In this document: piece by piece, positions 1 through 7,320 of the stretch
How positions within the stretch are numbered: the first letter of the stretch is position 1
How the letters are laid out: each line of letters begins with the position of its first letter
From: a virus
Reading direction: 5' to 3' (one strand)
IMG/VR virus record: IMGVR_UViG_3300032298_000063
Location: 1 to 45,418 of that record
DNA: 45,418 nt
Program-made: the position numbers and the translations under genes
The notes under the pieces: generated by a model
Database searches by the model: none
What the model was told of the DNA's origin: nothing
Seen by the model: the letters and a program-made list of their open reading frames with translations, nothing else

Positions 1-51
1 AGGGATGGCACGTTTGCTGGTTATCGACAACTAACAGTTACGACAGCATAG
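1..51 (+). CDS. C-terminal end of a truncated upstream gene
   Basis: The first frame is open from base 1 to a TAG stop at 49-51 and gives 16 residues ending in GYRQLTVTTA. Its start lies outside the window. It sits just upstream of head genes, so it is probably the tail end of a head-module protein, but the fragment is too short to name. It is called a gene only because the frame runs in from the edge and the next gene starts 30 bases later. Confidence 0.45.
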   Translation, partial: RDGTFAGYRQLTVTTA

Positions 52-80
52 ATAAACGGATTCGATTAGGGTACGTTCCC

Positions 81-371
81 GTGAAAGCGGATGAGTTACC
101 TGATATGCGAAATAACCGTGTAAAAGCTGGAGAGCATGAAGGTTATATTGCGTGTAATGAGATGCTTCTGTACAAAATCCCTATGGAGATGTACCAAGAG
201 GTGATGTCTCATTTCCATCATGATGCGCCGTTGGAAGAAGCGAACAAAATTCGCCTTCAAGCAGAGCAAAATGTTGGGCGTGATAGTCGAGGCAGAAGCC
301 TCGGTCAGATTGAAGGCGAAGGGCTTAATGACATTGACAAACCGATTCCTGCTCCACACTTTGCGGGGTAG
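81..371 (+). CDS. Conserved small head-module protein, unknown function
   Basis: This 96-residue soluble protein starts at GTG 81, with a weak AGGG at 68-71 as the only upstream ribosome-site candidate. An in-frame ATG at 105 is a possible alternative start. The sequence is charged and mostly helical in character, with a Met/His-rich stretch near residues 37-48 and a Gly/Pro tail. I recall similar proteins just before the decoration and capsid genes of other environmental phages, but no function is known to me. Its position between the truncated gene and the capsid block suggests a role in head assembly. Confidence 0.72.
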   Translation: MKADELPDMRNNRVKAGEHEGYIACNEMLLYKIPMEMYQEVMSHFHHDAPLEEANKIRLQAEQNVGRDSRGRSLGQIEGEGLNDIDKPIPAPHFAG

Positions 372-401
372 GGTGTTTAACTGAACATTAGGAGTAAGAC
401 T

Positions 402-974
402 ATGTCTTCAATCAATGCTCCGTTTGGTCTGCGTCCGTCTTTCCACCCAACGGGTTTGGATAGAGCGGTTGCGCTTTCCAACGGTATTGCTTCAGCCTAC
501 AACACTGGCATTTTAAAGGGTCAGCCTGTAGCACTGAACACTAGTGGCAACATCGTTGCTGCTACTGCTGGTAGCGCCTTCCAAGGTGCTTTCGCTGGTC
601 AAGAATACACTGACTTAACTGGTCGTCGTGTTGTGAGTAACCAATGGATTGCAAACACTGCATACCAAACTGGTTCTCAGGTGACTTATTACTACTCTGA
701 CCCTAATATCGTTTACGACATTCAGGCAGATGGTAGTTTGGCTCAAACTTCGGTTGGTGACCAAGCAAACTTTACAAACATTTCTGCTGGCTCTACGACC
801 ACAGGTCTGTCGCAATGCACCATCTCTACGAGTTTGGTGGGTTCGAGTGCTGTTGGTGATTTGCGAATCATCAATTTGTCGCCCGGTGTCGATAACGCAT
901 GGGGTGACGCATACACCGTGGTTCAGGTTCAAGTGAGCCGTAGCCAGTATGTTGCCACCATCAACGCAATCTAA
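402..974 (+). CDS. Putative capsid decoration or structural protein
   Basis: This 190-residue protein has an AGGAG ribosome site about 8 bases before ATG 402. It opens with SSINAPFGLRP, a start I associate with small virion proteins encoded directly before the major capsid gene. The rest is rich in Ser, Thr, Gly and Ala with beta-strand character and no cysteine motif or membrane segment. The gene lies 13 bases before the capsid gene, the usual place for head decoration or stabilising proteins. The decoration role is inferred from position and composition; a minor structural role is possible. Confidence 0.75.
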   Translation: MSSINAPFGLRPSFHPTGLDRAVALSNGIASAYNTGILKGQPVALNTSGNIVAATAGSAFQGAFAGQEYTDLTGRRVVSNQWIANTAYQTGSQVTYYYSDPNIVYDIQADGSLAQTSVGDQANFTNISAGSTTTGLSQCTISTSLVGSSAVGDLRIINLSPGVDNAWGDAYTVVQVQVSRSQYVATINAI

Positions 975-987
975 GGGGGACTAGAAC

Positions 988-1902
988 ATGGCCGCTCCAA
1001 TGCGCAGTACGGACTTTAGAAGTATCGTTGAGCCAATTCTCAATGAATGCTTCGATGGAGTCTATGACCAACGTACCGATGAATGGTCGCGTGTTTTCCG
1101 CGAACAAGAAGGTATTCCGCGTAACTATCACGAAGAGCCAGTCCTTTATGGTTTTGGCGCAGCACCTCAACTGCCTGACGGTACTCCAGTATCGTATCAG
1201 CAGGGTGGTGTTCTCTTCTTGCAGCGCTATGTTTACAACGTGTATGGCTTGGCCTTCGCGTTGACCAAAGTGCTGGTTGAAGATGGCGACCATATCCGTA
1301 TCGGTCAGGTTTACGCTCGTCACTTGGCTCAGTCTTTGATTGAGACTAAAGAAACACTGTCGGCTAACGTATTGAACCGTGCGTTCAACTCAAGCTACCC
1401 CGGTGGTGATGGCGTTGCTTTGAATAGCGCTTCACATCCAATCGTCAACGGTACATTCAGCAACTTGCTGACTACAGCCGCTAACCTGTCCCAGACATCG
1501 CTTGAGCAGATGCTGATTCAGATTCGCCAAGCTGTGGACAACAATGGCAAGAAGATTCGTTTGGTTCCACGTCAACTGATTGTGGCTCCCGGCAATGTCT
1601 TCCAAGCTGAAGTTCTGTTGAAATCAGTTCTTCGCGCTGGTACAGGCAACAACGACGTCAACCCAATCAAGTCAATTGGCTTGCTTGACGAAGGCGCTGC
1701 TGTTCTGTCACGTTTGACTTCGTCTACCGCTTGGTGGGTGCAGACAGACGCTCCAGAAGGCATGAAGTTGCTAATGCGTCGTAAGCTAGAAAAGACTATG
1801 GAAGGCGATTTCGAAACCGACTCCATGCGCTATAAGGCTACCGAGCGTTACCAAGTGGGCTTCACTGACCCACGCGCCGTTTACGGCACACCGGGCGTTT
1901 AA
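988..1902 (+). CDS. Major capsid protein, HK97-like fold
   Basis: This 304-residue protein should form the icosahedral shell. It has a helical N-terminal part (residues 1-50), a central region with the NSASHPIVNGTFSN segment (146-159) typical of the gpT/HK97-like coat group, and a C-terminal half where VDNNGKKIRLVPRQLIVAP is followed by a basic LMRRKLE stretch. The name rests on these family-like segments, the length and the location after a decoration-like gene. A ribosome site (AGGGGG) lies about 7 bases before ATG 988. A strong terminator follows directly, so its transcripts can end here, which fits a need for high expression. No separate scaffold or protease gene is visible nearby. Confidence 0.9.
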   Translation: MAAPMRSTDFRSIVEPILNECFDGVYDQRTDEWSRVFREQEGIPRNYHEEPVLYGFGAAPQLPDGTPVSYQQGGVLFLQRYVYNVYGLAFALTKVLVEDGDHIRIGQVYARHLAQSLIETKETLSANVLNRAFNSSYPGGDGVALNSASHPIVNGTFSNLLTTAANLSQTSLEQMLIQIRQAVDNNGKKIRLVPRQLIVAPGNVFQAEVLLKSVLRAGTGNNDVNPIKSIGLLDEGAAVLSRLTSSTAWWVQTDAPEGMKLLMRRKLEKTMEGDFETDSMRYKATERYQVGFTDPRAVYGTPGV

Positions 1903-1911
1903 AGCGCCACA

Positions 1912-1942
1912 GGGGGTTGGGATAAAACCCAGCCCCTTTTTG
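1912..1942 (+). terminator. Rho-independent terminator after the capsid gene
   Basis: A nine-pair stem (1913-1921 with 1928-1936, one G-T pair) closes a six-base loop and is followed by five Ts. It lies ten bases after the capsid stop codon. It may be partly read through so that the next structural genes are still made. Confidence 0.88.
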
Positions 1943-1977
1943 TTTAATCATTCGTCAAACTTTTCAAGGAGAAGACG

Positions 1978-3225
1978 ATGCCTCAGTATTCAGACGACCT
2001 ATTTTTAGGCCCAGCGCAAACTTATATTGGCACTGGCTTTCGCAATTACAGCACTACCGCAATCGGTGGTACTGGTGGTAGTTCTTCAACAACCTTAACA
2101 ATCACGTCTGTGGGCTTTGGCGCACCTATCGTGGCTGGTATGTATGTTGACGGTACAGGCGTAACCGACGGTACTTACATCACAGCATTTGTTTCTGGCA
2201 CTGGCGGTGCTGGTACATACACCCTAAACCAAGCAATCAACATTGCAAATACCGTTGCGCTGACATTGCACACCAACGTACCGTTTGACAACCCTGCTCC
2301 AATGGACACAGGTGTTGGCCCTATGGGTCGTATCTATGTGTGGGATGTCGTTCCTCAAGCTGCTATTGCAAACAACATCGCTGCATCGCAAACCCCTGCT
2401 GCCGCTGGCGCATTGACGTTGACTGCTGGCACGTCTGTTAAGTCGGTCACTACTACTGCTGGCTCTGCCGCACTAGCGCTTGATATGCCTCGCGGTGTTC
2501 GTGTGACGACTGCAACCGCCGCTGTCGCTACTCTGTCAAGCGTTGTGATTGCTAACACATCTGGTGGTATTACCTTCACCTCACAAGCAGGTTTGGTAAC
2601 TGGTCAGCGTTTGACCATCTCTGGCACTTTAGGTGGTACAGGTACTATCACTGGCTACACAGACCCAACAACCTACATTTTGACCGCTGTGACAGCTACA
2701 TCTGCAACCCTGACTACTACAGCAGGTGCAGCAGTTGTGACCACCGCAGGTACACCAACAGGTTTGACCTACACCTTGGGTGTGGCTCCTGTGACCGTGA
2801 CCGTTTCTGGCTTTGATTACTACGGTCAAGCAATGAGCGAGGCAATCACATCTAGCGCCGCAGTTAGCACTTCTGTAAGCGGTTTGAAAGCCTTTTACAT
2901 CATTTCCTCTGTGACAGTAAGTGGCGCTACAGGTACTGCTCTGACTGTTGGTACAACCAACGTGTTAGGTATTCCAGTTCGCGTAGCCAACGTGGCTTAT
3001 GTAGCAAGCGTCAAGAGCAACAACACACTAGCGCAAGACGCTGGCACGTTTGTCGCTGCTGACACTAATACTGCTACGACTACTACTGGTGACGTTCGCG
3101 GTACATACACCCCTGCTACTGCGTCGAACGGTATTGTTCGCACCGTAATGGGAATCTTGTTGCCTGCTATCGCAGTTGGCCCTAACGCTACTCGCGTTGG
3201 CGCTCTCGGCGTAACTCAAGCCTAA
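1978..3225 (+). CDS. Large Thr/Gly/Ala-rich structural protein
   Basis: This 415-residue protein has a good AAGGAG site before ATG 1978. It is rich in Thr, Gly, Ala, Val and Ser, with repeated beta-type phrases such as GTGVTDGTYITAF (residues 59-71) and further Thr-rich strands to about 340. Similar phrases occur within the nozzle-like protein at 18603. There are no cysteines, membrane segments or catalytic motifs. Position between the capsid gene and the KKGG proteins, right after the capsid terminator, points to a virion surface or head fibre role. I do not recognise a named family. Confidence 0.72.
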   Translation: MPQYSDDLFLGPAQTYIGTGFRNYSTTAIGGTGGSSSTTLTITSVGFGAPIVAGMYVDGTGVTDGTYITAFVSGTGGAGTYTLNQAINIANTVALTLHTNVPFDNPAPMDTGVGPMGRIYVWDVVPQAAIANNIAASQTPAAAGALTLTAGTSVKSVTTTAGSAALALDMPRGVRVTTATAAVATLSSVVIANTSGGITFTSQAGLVTGQRLTISGTLGGTGTITGYTDPTTYILTAVTATSATLTTTAGAAVVTTAGTPTGLTYTLGVAPVTVTVSGFDYYGQAMSEAITSSAAVSTSVSGLKAFYIISSVTVSGATGTALTVGTTNVLGIPVRVANVAYVASVKSNNTLAQDAGTFVAADTNTATTTTGDVRGTYTPATASNGIVRTVMGILLPAIAVGPNATRVGALGVTQA

Positions 3226-3236
3226 AGGAGACAGTC

Positions 3237-4493
3237 ATGGGTCAATTCAAACCAATGGTTAAGATGGAGACCACTGAGCCTTCAGTTATTCTGAAGCTCA
3301 AAAAGGGTGGTCACGTCAACATGAAAAAAGGCGGTAAGGCTGAATCTGGTCACAAGAAGATGGCTATGGGTGGTGGTGCTTTGGACATGATGTCTGGCAC
3401 TCCTGCTTTGGTTGGTCGTCCTGCTGTTAACGCTCCAGTTCGCGCACCGGGCAAACCTTCGATGGCTTCACGTCGCAAGGCAATGATGGCTAAGAAACCT
3501 GCGGTGACTCCGTCAGGCCCTGCAATGGCTGCTCCTCCTATGAAAAAAGGCGGTAAAGCTGAAGGCGGCGAGTCCAAAAAGACTCACATGGCTGAGATGT
3601 CAAAGATGAAGGGTCTTGAGAAAGAACTGAAGTCTCATGAGTCCAAGCCTGCAAGCAAAGGTCACAAAGGTCTGAAGACTGGCGGCGTAACCAACGGTCA
3701 AGGCGGCTACAAAAAAGGCGGCGACATCAAGAAGTTTGCCAAAGGTGGCGTGGCTGGTAACGGCATCATCAACACCGAAAAACAAGGCGGTGCATATCGC
3801 GACACTATGATGCACACAGCAAAGCCTGACCACTCTCCTGCTAAAACTGGTGACGTTAAGAACGGCAACGGCGGTGGCTACAAGACTGGTGGCGTTACCA
3901 AGTCCAATGCTGGTGGCTACAAGATGGGGGGCAAAACCTCAAAAAAAGCCTACGCGACGGGGGGAACTGTTAATTCAGGTCGTGCCGTCGCGATGCCAGA
4001 AGGCAACAAACCTGTTCCATCTTCTGTAAAGATTAGCCAATTGGCTGGTACTTACAAGACTGGTGGTCGCGCAACTCCTGCTGAAGCCCGCTTGTTGAAA
4101 AACAATAAGGCTGAAAACAAAACTGCTATGCGTCAAGCCAAAACTGACAGCAACCTGAAATATGGTTCGCCTAAGCGTATGGCTACTGGTGGCTCTTCTT
4201 CTGATGACGGTGGGGATAAGTCAACTTCTGATTACAATAAAGCCGCGAAGTACGGTCGTGAATTAGAGGATGCAATGAATCCTTTGAGCATGGCAAAAGA
4301 AATGTACAACAAGGCTCGTAATAGTAAGTTTGTTAAAGAGGCTGGCGAATTTGCTGATGAATATGGCGATTTGTACATGAAAGGCTTGGGTTTACGTTCA
4401 CCAAATGCCCCCGGCCCTCGCGCTGTTACCAAAACCAAAGAATCGGTTACGGTTTCACCAGCAGGCAAGAAAAGCGGCGGACGCGCTTGTTGA
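3237..4493 (+). CDS. Lys/Gly-rich KKGG-repeat protein
   Basis: This 418-residue, very basic low-complexity protein begins after an AGGAG site. It holds about a dozen short boxes of the form K-(K/T/M)-G-G, for example KKGGHVN, KKGGKAE, KTGGVTK, KMGGKTS and KSGGRAC at the end, separated by Lys/Ala/Met/Pro-rich spacers. A region near residues 320-390 is less repetitive and probably helical. The same boxes recur in five other proteins of this window, always near virion genes. Basic charge would allow DNA or membrane contact inside the capsid, but that is inference. A TTCG-loop terminator follows. Confidence 0.7.
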   Translation: MGQFKPMVKMETTEPSVILKLKKGGHVNMKKGGKAESGHKKMAMGGGALDMMSGTPALVGRPAVNAPVRAPGKPSMASRRKAMMAKKPAVTPSGPAMAAPPMKKGGKAEGGESKKTHMAEMSKMKGLEKELKSHESKPASKGHKGLKTGGVTNGQGGYKKGGDIKKFAKGGVAGNGIINTEKQGGAYRDTMMHTAKPDHSPAKTGDVKNGNGGGYKTGGVTKSNAGGYKMGGKTSKKAYATGGTVNSGRAVAMPEGNKPVPSSVKISQLAGTYKTGGRATPAEARLLKNNKAENKTAMRQAKTDSNLKYGSPKRMATGGSSSDDGGDKSTSDYNKAAKYGRELEDAMNPLSMAKEMYNKARNSKFVKEAGEFADEYGDLYMKGLGLRSPNAPGPRAVTKTKESVTVSPAGKKSGGRAC

Positions 4494-4498
4494 AAACG

Positions 4499-4524
4499 AG
4501 TAGGGGGTTCGCCCCCTACTTCTC
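4499..4524 (+). terminator. Hairpin terminator with TTCG loop
   Basis: A perfect eight-pair stem, GTAGGGGG with CCCCCTAC (4500-4507 and 4512-4519), closes a TTCG tetraloop, just after the stop of the KKGG-repeat gene. Only a short, mixed T stretch follows, so termination may be partial or the hairpin may mainly protect the 3' end of the mRNA. Confidence 0.7.
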
Positions 4525-4537
4525 ATTGGAGATTTAA

Positions 4538-4822
4538 ATGTCAACACTGACAAATGTATTTTCAGAACACAGAGACTCGACTGGAACAATTTACGCTGGC
4601 GCGACGAATCTTGCTGGGTATCAATTATTAACTGGCGGTACTGCTGGTGAAATTGTATTTCGAGATGGCGGCTCTGGTGGAACTGTTCGATTAAGAGTCA
4701 ATATTTCTGCTACGCCAACCAATCCATTTTCAACGCTGTTGCCCGGCAACGGTATCCGCTTCAATACAAACATCCATGTCACACTGCCCACAAGTGCGGC
4801 AGTTACAATTTTTTGCGGCTAA
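4538..4822 (+). CDS. Small beta-rich structural protein
   Basis: This 94-residue protein starts 19 bases after the hairpin, with GGAG (4527-4530) as ribosome site. It is Thr/Gly/Asn-rich and looks like a compact beta fold, with alternating strands around AGEIVFRDGGSGGTVRLRVN and TNIHVTLPTSAAVTIF. No cysteine pair, membrane segment or catalytic motif is seen. It sits between the KKGG-repeat protein and a run of small basic proteins, so it is probably a minor virion protein such as a spike or decoration. I do not know a family name. Confidence 0.65.
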   Translation: MSTLTNVFSEHRDSTGTIYAGATNLAGYQLLTGGTAGEIVFRDGGSGGTVRLRVNISATPTNPFSTLLPGNGIRFNTNIHVTLPTSAAVTIFCG

Positions 4823-4824
4823 TT

Positions 4825-5151
4825 ATGTCAAGCAAATCAATTTCCCAATCTTTAAAAAAAGCTGGGTTTTATGAAGGCAAAAGCAAACCAGAACGTGCTG
4901 AAATAATCAAAAACGTAACAACAAAACCTCAACGGGTGGCAATCGTGGATAAATTATTCTCTGAAAAGAAAATGAAAGGCGGTGGTCTCTATGCCAACAT
5001 TAATGCAAAACGCGAGAGAATTGCTGAAGGCTCTGGCGAAAAGATGCGCAAAGTTGGTAGCAAAGGTGCGCCAACAAAACAAGACTTTGTAGAGTCTGCA
5101 AAAACTGCCAAGAAAAAAACTGGCGGTTCTGCTAAAAAATCTAGTTGGTAA
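4825..5151 (+). CDS. Small basic conserved phage protein (GLYANI-type)
   Basis: The start is set at ATG 4825, two bases after the previous stop. A TTG four codons upstream is in frame but less likely. The 108-residue product has a helical N-terminal part and then the segment GLYANINAKRERIAEGSGEK with MRKVGSKGAPT (about residues 54-84), which I recall from many marine and freshwater phages. It ends in Lys/Ser-rich KKSSW. It carries KTGG and KGGG boxes like its neighbours. Function is unknown; small size, strong positive charge and location suggest a virion or packaged protein. Confidence 0.75.
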   Translation: MSSKSISQSLKKAGFYEGKSKPERAEIIKNVTTKPQRVAIVDKLFSEKKMKGGGLYANINAKRERIAEGSGEKMRKVGSKGAPTKQDFVESAKTAKKKTGGSAKKSSW

Positions 5152-5153
5152 TC

Positions 5154-5537
5154 ATGCCTAGCAAATCATCTTCCCAGCACAATTTGATGCAAGCGGTTGC
5201 GCACAATCCTGCGTTTGCCAAAAAAGTTGGAATCCCTCAAAAAGTTGGCAAAGAGTTTGCTAAGGCTGATAAGGGGAAAAAGTTTAAAGAAGGTGGGCCA
5301 AGTCTTGCCGTTGGTCGCGGCGAGAAGCTATCAGTTGAGCAAGGCGCTGGTTTGACTGCTAAAGGTCGAGCTAAGTACAACAAAGAGACAGGTAGTAATT
5401 TAAAGGCTCCACAACCACAAGGAGGGTCGCGTAAAGACAGTTTTTGCGCGAGAATGTCAGGAGTGGTTGAACATTCAAGTGGCGATGCTCCGAGAGCTAA
5501 AGCATCGCTAAAACGGTGGAAATGCCCCGGTTGGTAA
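5154..5537 (+). CDS. Small basic phage protein, DUF6321-like C-terminus
   Basis: ATG 5154 lies two bases after the upstream stop and is preferred to an in-frame TTG at 5145. The 127-residue protein has an N-terminal segment (QHNLMQAVAHNPAFAKKVG, residues 8-26) and then an LTAKGRAKYN box. Its C-terminus DSFCARMSGVVEHSSGDAPR through LKRWKCPGW resembles what I know as DUF6321 of aquatic phages. Two cysteines lie in this C-terminal part. The protein is basic throughout and ends in Trp, as do both flanking genes. Function is unknown. The domain name is from memory. Confidence 0.75.
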   Translation: MPSKSSSQHNLMQAVAHNPAFAKKVGIPQKVGKEFAKADKGKKFKEGGPSLAVGRGEKLSVEQGAGLTAKGRAKYNKETGSNLKAPQPQGGSRKDSFCARMSGVVEHSSGDAPRAKASLKRWKCPGW

Positions 5538-5547
5538 AGGAAAAATA

Positions 5548-5862
5548 ATGGCTGATGCTACATCTAAGTACGATGATTTTATGAAAAGCCGCTCGGCTAA
5601 CGATAAGCCGGGTACAACTTATACCTCTAACGGAGTTACCGTTACTGGTGAAGAAATGGATGCCGTCAAGCAATCCAAAACAGCCAACAGGTCTGCCGAA
5701 GAAACAGAAATGGACGACATGGCTAGTGAAATGAGAAATAGGGCTAGAGCAAAAGCAGCCCAAAAAAAACCTGTTTCGCAACAAGCCAAAGGCGGTTCAA
5801 TCAACCTTAACGATTGCAAAGTCAATACCGCATCAAAGAGCAAATCTTCACCAAACTGGTAA
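5548..5862 (+). CDS. Small phage protein with KGGSINL-type C-terminus
   Basis: This 104-residue protein is preceded by AAGGAAA and ATG 5548. The N-terminal two thirds are polar and helical, rich in Asp/Glu/Lys. The C-terminus holds KGGSINLNDCKVNTA (residues 81-95) and ends in SSPNW. That tail is shared with other phage proteins I remember, sometimes as a separable module. It completes a run of three adjacent small genes whose products all end in Trp. No function is known. Confidence 0.72.
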   Translation: MADATSKYDDFMKSRSANDKPGTTYTSNGVTVTGEEMDAVKQSKTANRSAEETEMDDMASEMRNRARAKAAQKKPVSQQAKGGSINLNDCKVNTASKSKSSPNW

Positions 5863-5871
5863 GGAAAAATA

Positions 5872-6942
5872 ATGGCGTACTCGGACACCTACGGTCAAAC
5901 AGTCAATGTGCAAACCTTGATTGACCACGGCGCTCGTCGGTGCGGTAAGTTGGCTGAAGAACTGACTTCTGAGCAAGTTTTATCTGCTCGTCAATCTCTT
6001 GGGTTTCTTCTCTCAAACCTTATTAATCGCGGCATTCAGTATTGGTGCATTCAAAAAGAAGTTATTGGGCTTACACCTGACAAATACCGCTACACGCTGC
6101 CTGATGGCGCTGTAGACACGTTAAACGTGCTATATCGCACGATGAATCGACCTGACGGCGCTTACACCTCTTCCGCAGGTGGTGTGGTTGCAAACCTTTA
6201 TGACGGCAATATTGAGACGTATTGTCAGCAAACCTCAGCAAATGGCAATTTCACGGTTAATTACGGTGTAACTAACCCAATTTACGCTGGTTCTATTGGT
6301 TTCCTGCCTTATATCTCAGGCGGTGGGTCTGCTACATGGAATATTTCGCTCCAATATTCGTCTGATGGTTCGACTTTTACCACTTTAGAGAACCTTGGTG
6401 CGATTGCTGTGACCGACAATACTTGGGTATGGACAGACATTGACCCCGGTCAAAACGTCGCTTATTACCGCATTGTTGCCTCTGGAGGCACTACTTTAGC
6501 CCTTCGTGAGTGGTATATCGGCAATAACAGCACCGAAGTGATGATGTCGCGCTTAAATCGCGATGACTACACAAATCTGCCAAATAAGAACTTTACGGCT
6601 AACCAGCCTTACCAATTTTGGTTCGACCGCACTATTCCGAACCCTACGATTTATTTATGGCCTACCCCTAGCAATGCCTTTGTGCAAATGACGGTGTGGT
6701 ACTCCAGCCAAATTATGGACGTAGGTGCTTTGACTGACGAGTTACAAATACCTCAGCGCTGGTATGAGGCTGTGGTCTTTATGCTGGCTCACCGTATGAG
6801 CCTTGAGATGCCTCAAGTTCCAATGGATAGAATTGGTTATCTAGAAAAGATGGCTGAAAAGTATTTGTACGAAGCGGAGCAGGAAGAGCGCGACAAGTCG
6901 CCGATTTATTTCGCCCCTAACATTTCCGTCTATACAAGGTAA
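5872..6942 (+). CDS. Head-tail adaptor-like protein with inserted discoidin-like domain
   Basis: This 356-residue protein should sit at the portal-tail junction. Residues 1-92 (helical, with RQSLGFLLSNLINRG and the DKYRYTLP strand) and 220-356 (YQFWFDRTIPNPTIYLWPTP, then a helical LQIPQRWYEAVVFMLAHRM stretch) look like two halves of an adaptor of the SU10/gp6-like type. Between them, residues 97-218 form an extra block (LYDGNIETYCQQ, WNISLQYSSDGSTFTTL, YYRIVASGG) that resembles an F5/8 type C sugar-binding fold. The insertion looks clean. AAGGAAAAATA precedes ATG 5872. The adaptor role is family-based; the insert identity is inference. Confidence 0.72.
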   Translation: MAYSDTYGQTVNVQTLIDHGARRCGKLAEELTSEQVLSARQSLGFLLSNLINRGIQYWCIQKEVIGLTPDKYRYTLPDGAVDTLNVLYRTMNRPDGAYTSSAGGVVANLYDGNIETYCQQTSANGNFTVNYGVTNPIYAGSIGFLPYISGGGSATWNISLQYSSDGSTFTTLENLGAIAVTDNTWVWTDIDPGQNVAYYRIVASGGTTLALREWYIGNNSTEVMMSRLNRDDYTNLPNKNFTANQPYQFWFDRTIPNPTIYLWPTPSNAFVQMTVWYSSQIMDVGALTDELQIPQRWYEAVVFMLAHRMSLEMPQVPMDRIGYLEKMAEKYLYEAEQEERDKSPIYFAPNISVYTR

Positions 6943-6945
6943 TAG

Positions 6946-7320
6946 ATGCCAATCTTCTTAGACACAACGGGATTGACTTCACTTGCTATTGCGGTATGCG
7001 ATAGATGCAAGATGAAGAAGCCGTATGTGAATCTAAGACCTGATGGCAACTCCCCCGGCCTTCGTGTTTGTGGGGATGGATGTTGGGACACCCTTGACCC
7101 ATACCGTTTGGCGGCGCGGAAAACCGAAAGGATTAACCTTCGGTTTGCACGTCCTGATGTGAGTGTTGCGGCTAACGATAATTTCTTAATGACAGGAAGC
7201 CAGAACTTGGACGGCTCAAGTCAATTCCAAATTTCGACCGAACAAAATACTCAAACTCCTACTAATACAGGGAACAAGGACACAATTGCACCGAACCCTC
7301 CAGACAATACGAGTACATAA
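6946..7320 (+). CDS. Zinc-ribbon-like small phage protein
   Basis: This 124-residue protein starts three bases after the adaptor gene. It has four cysteines spaced as a zinc ribbon: C18-x2-C21 in CDRCKMKK and C42-x3-C46 in RVCGDGC. This is followed by a conserved-looking LDPYRLAARKTERINLRFARPDV stretch (given here only to show the Arg-rich core, residues 50-72). The last 50 residues are Asn/Thr/Gln-rich and disordered. I recall similar proteins next to adaptor genes in environmental podoviruses. The function is unknown; it may be a small structural or assembly factor. Confidence 0.75.
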   Translation: MPIFLDTTGLTSLAIAVCDRCKMKKPYVNLRPDGNSPGLRVCGDGCWDTLDPYRLAARKTERINLRFARPDVSVAANDNFLMTGSQNLDGSSQFQISTEQNTQTPTNTGNKDTIAPNPPDNTST

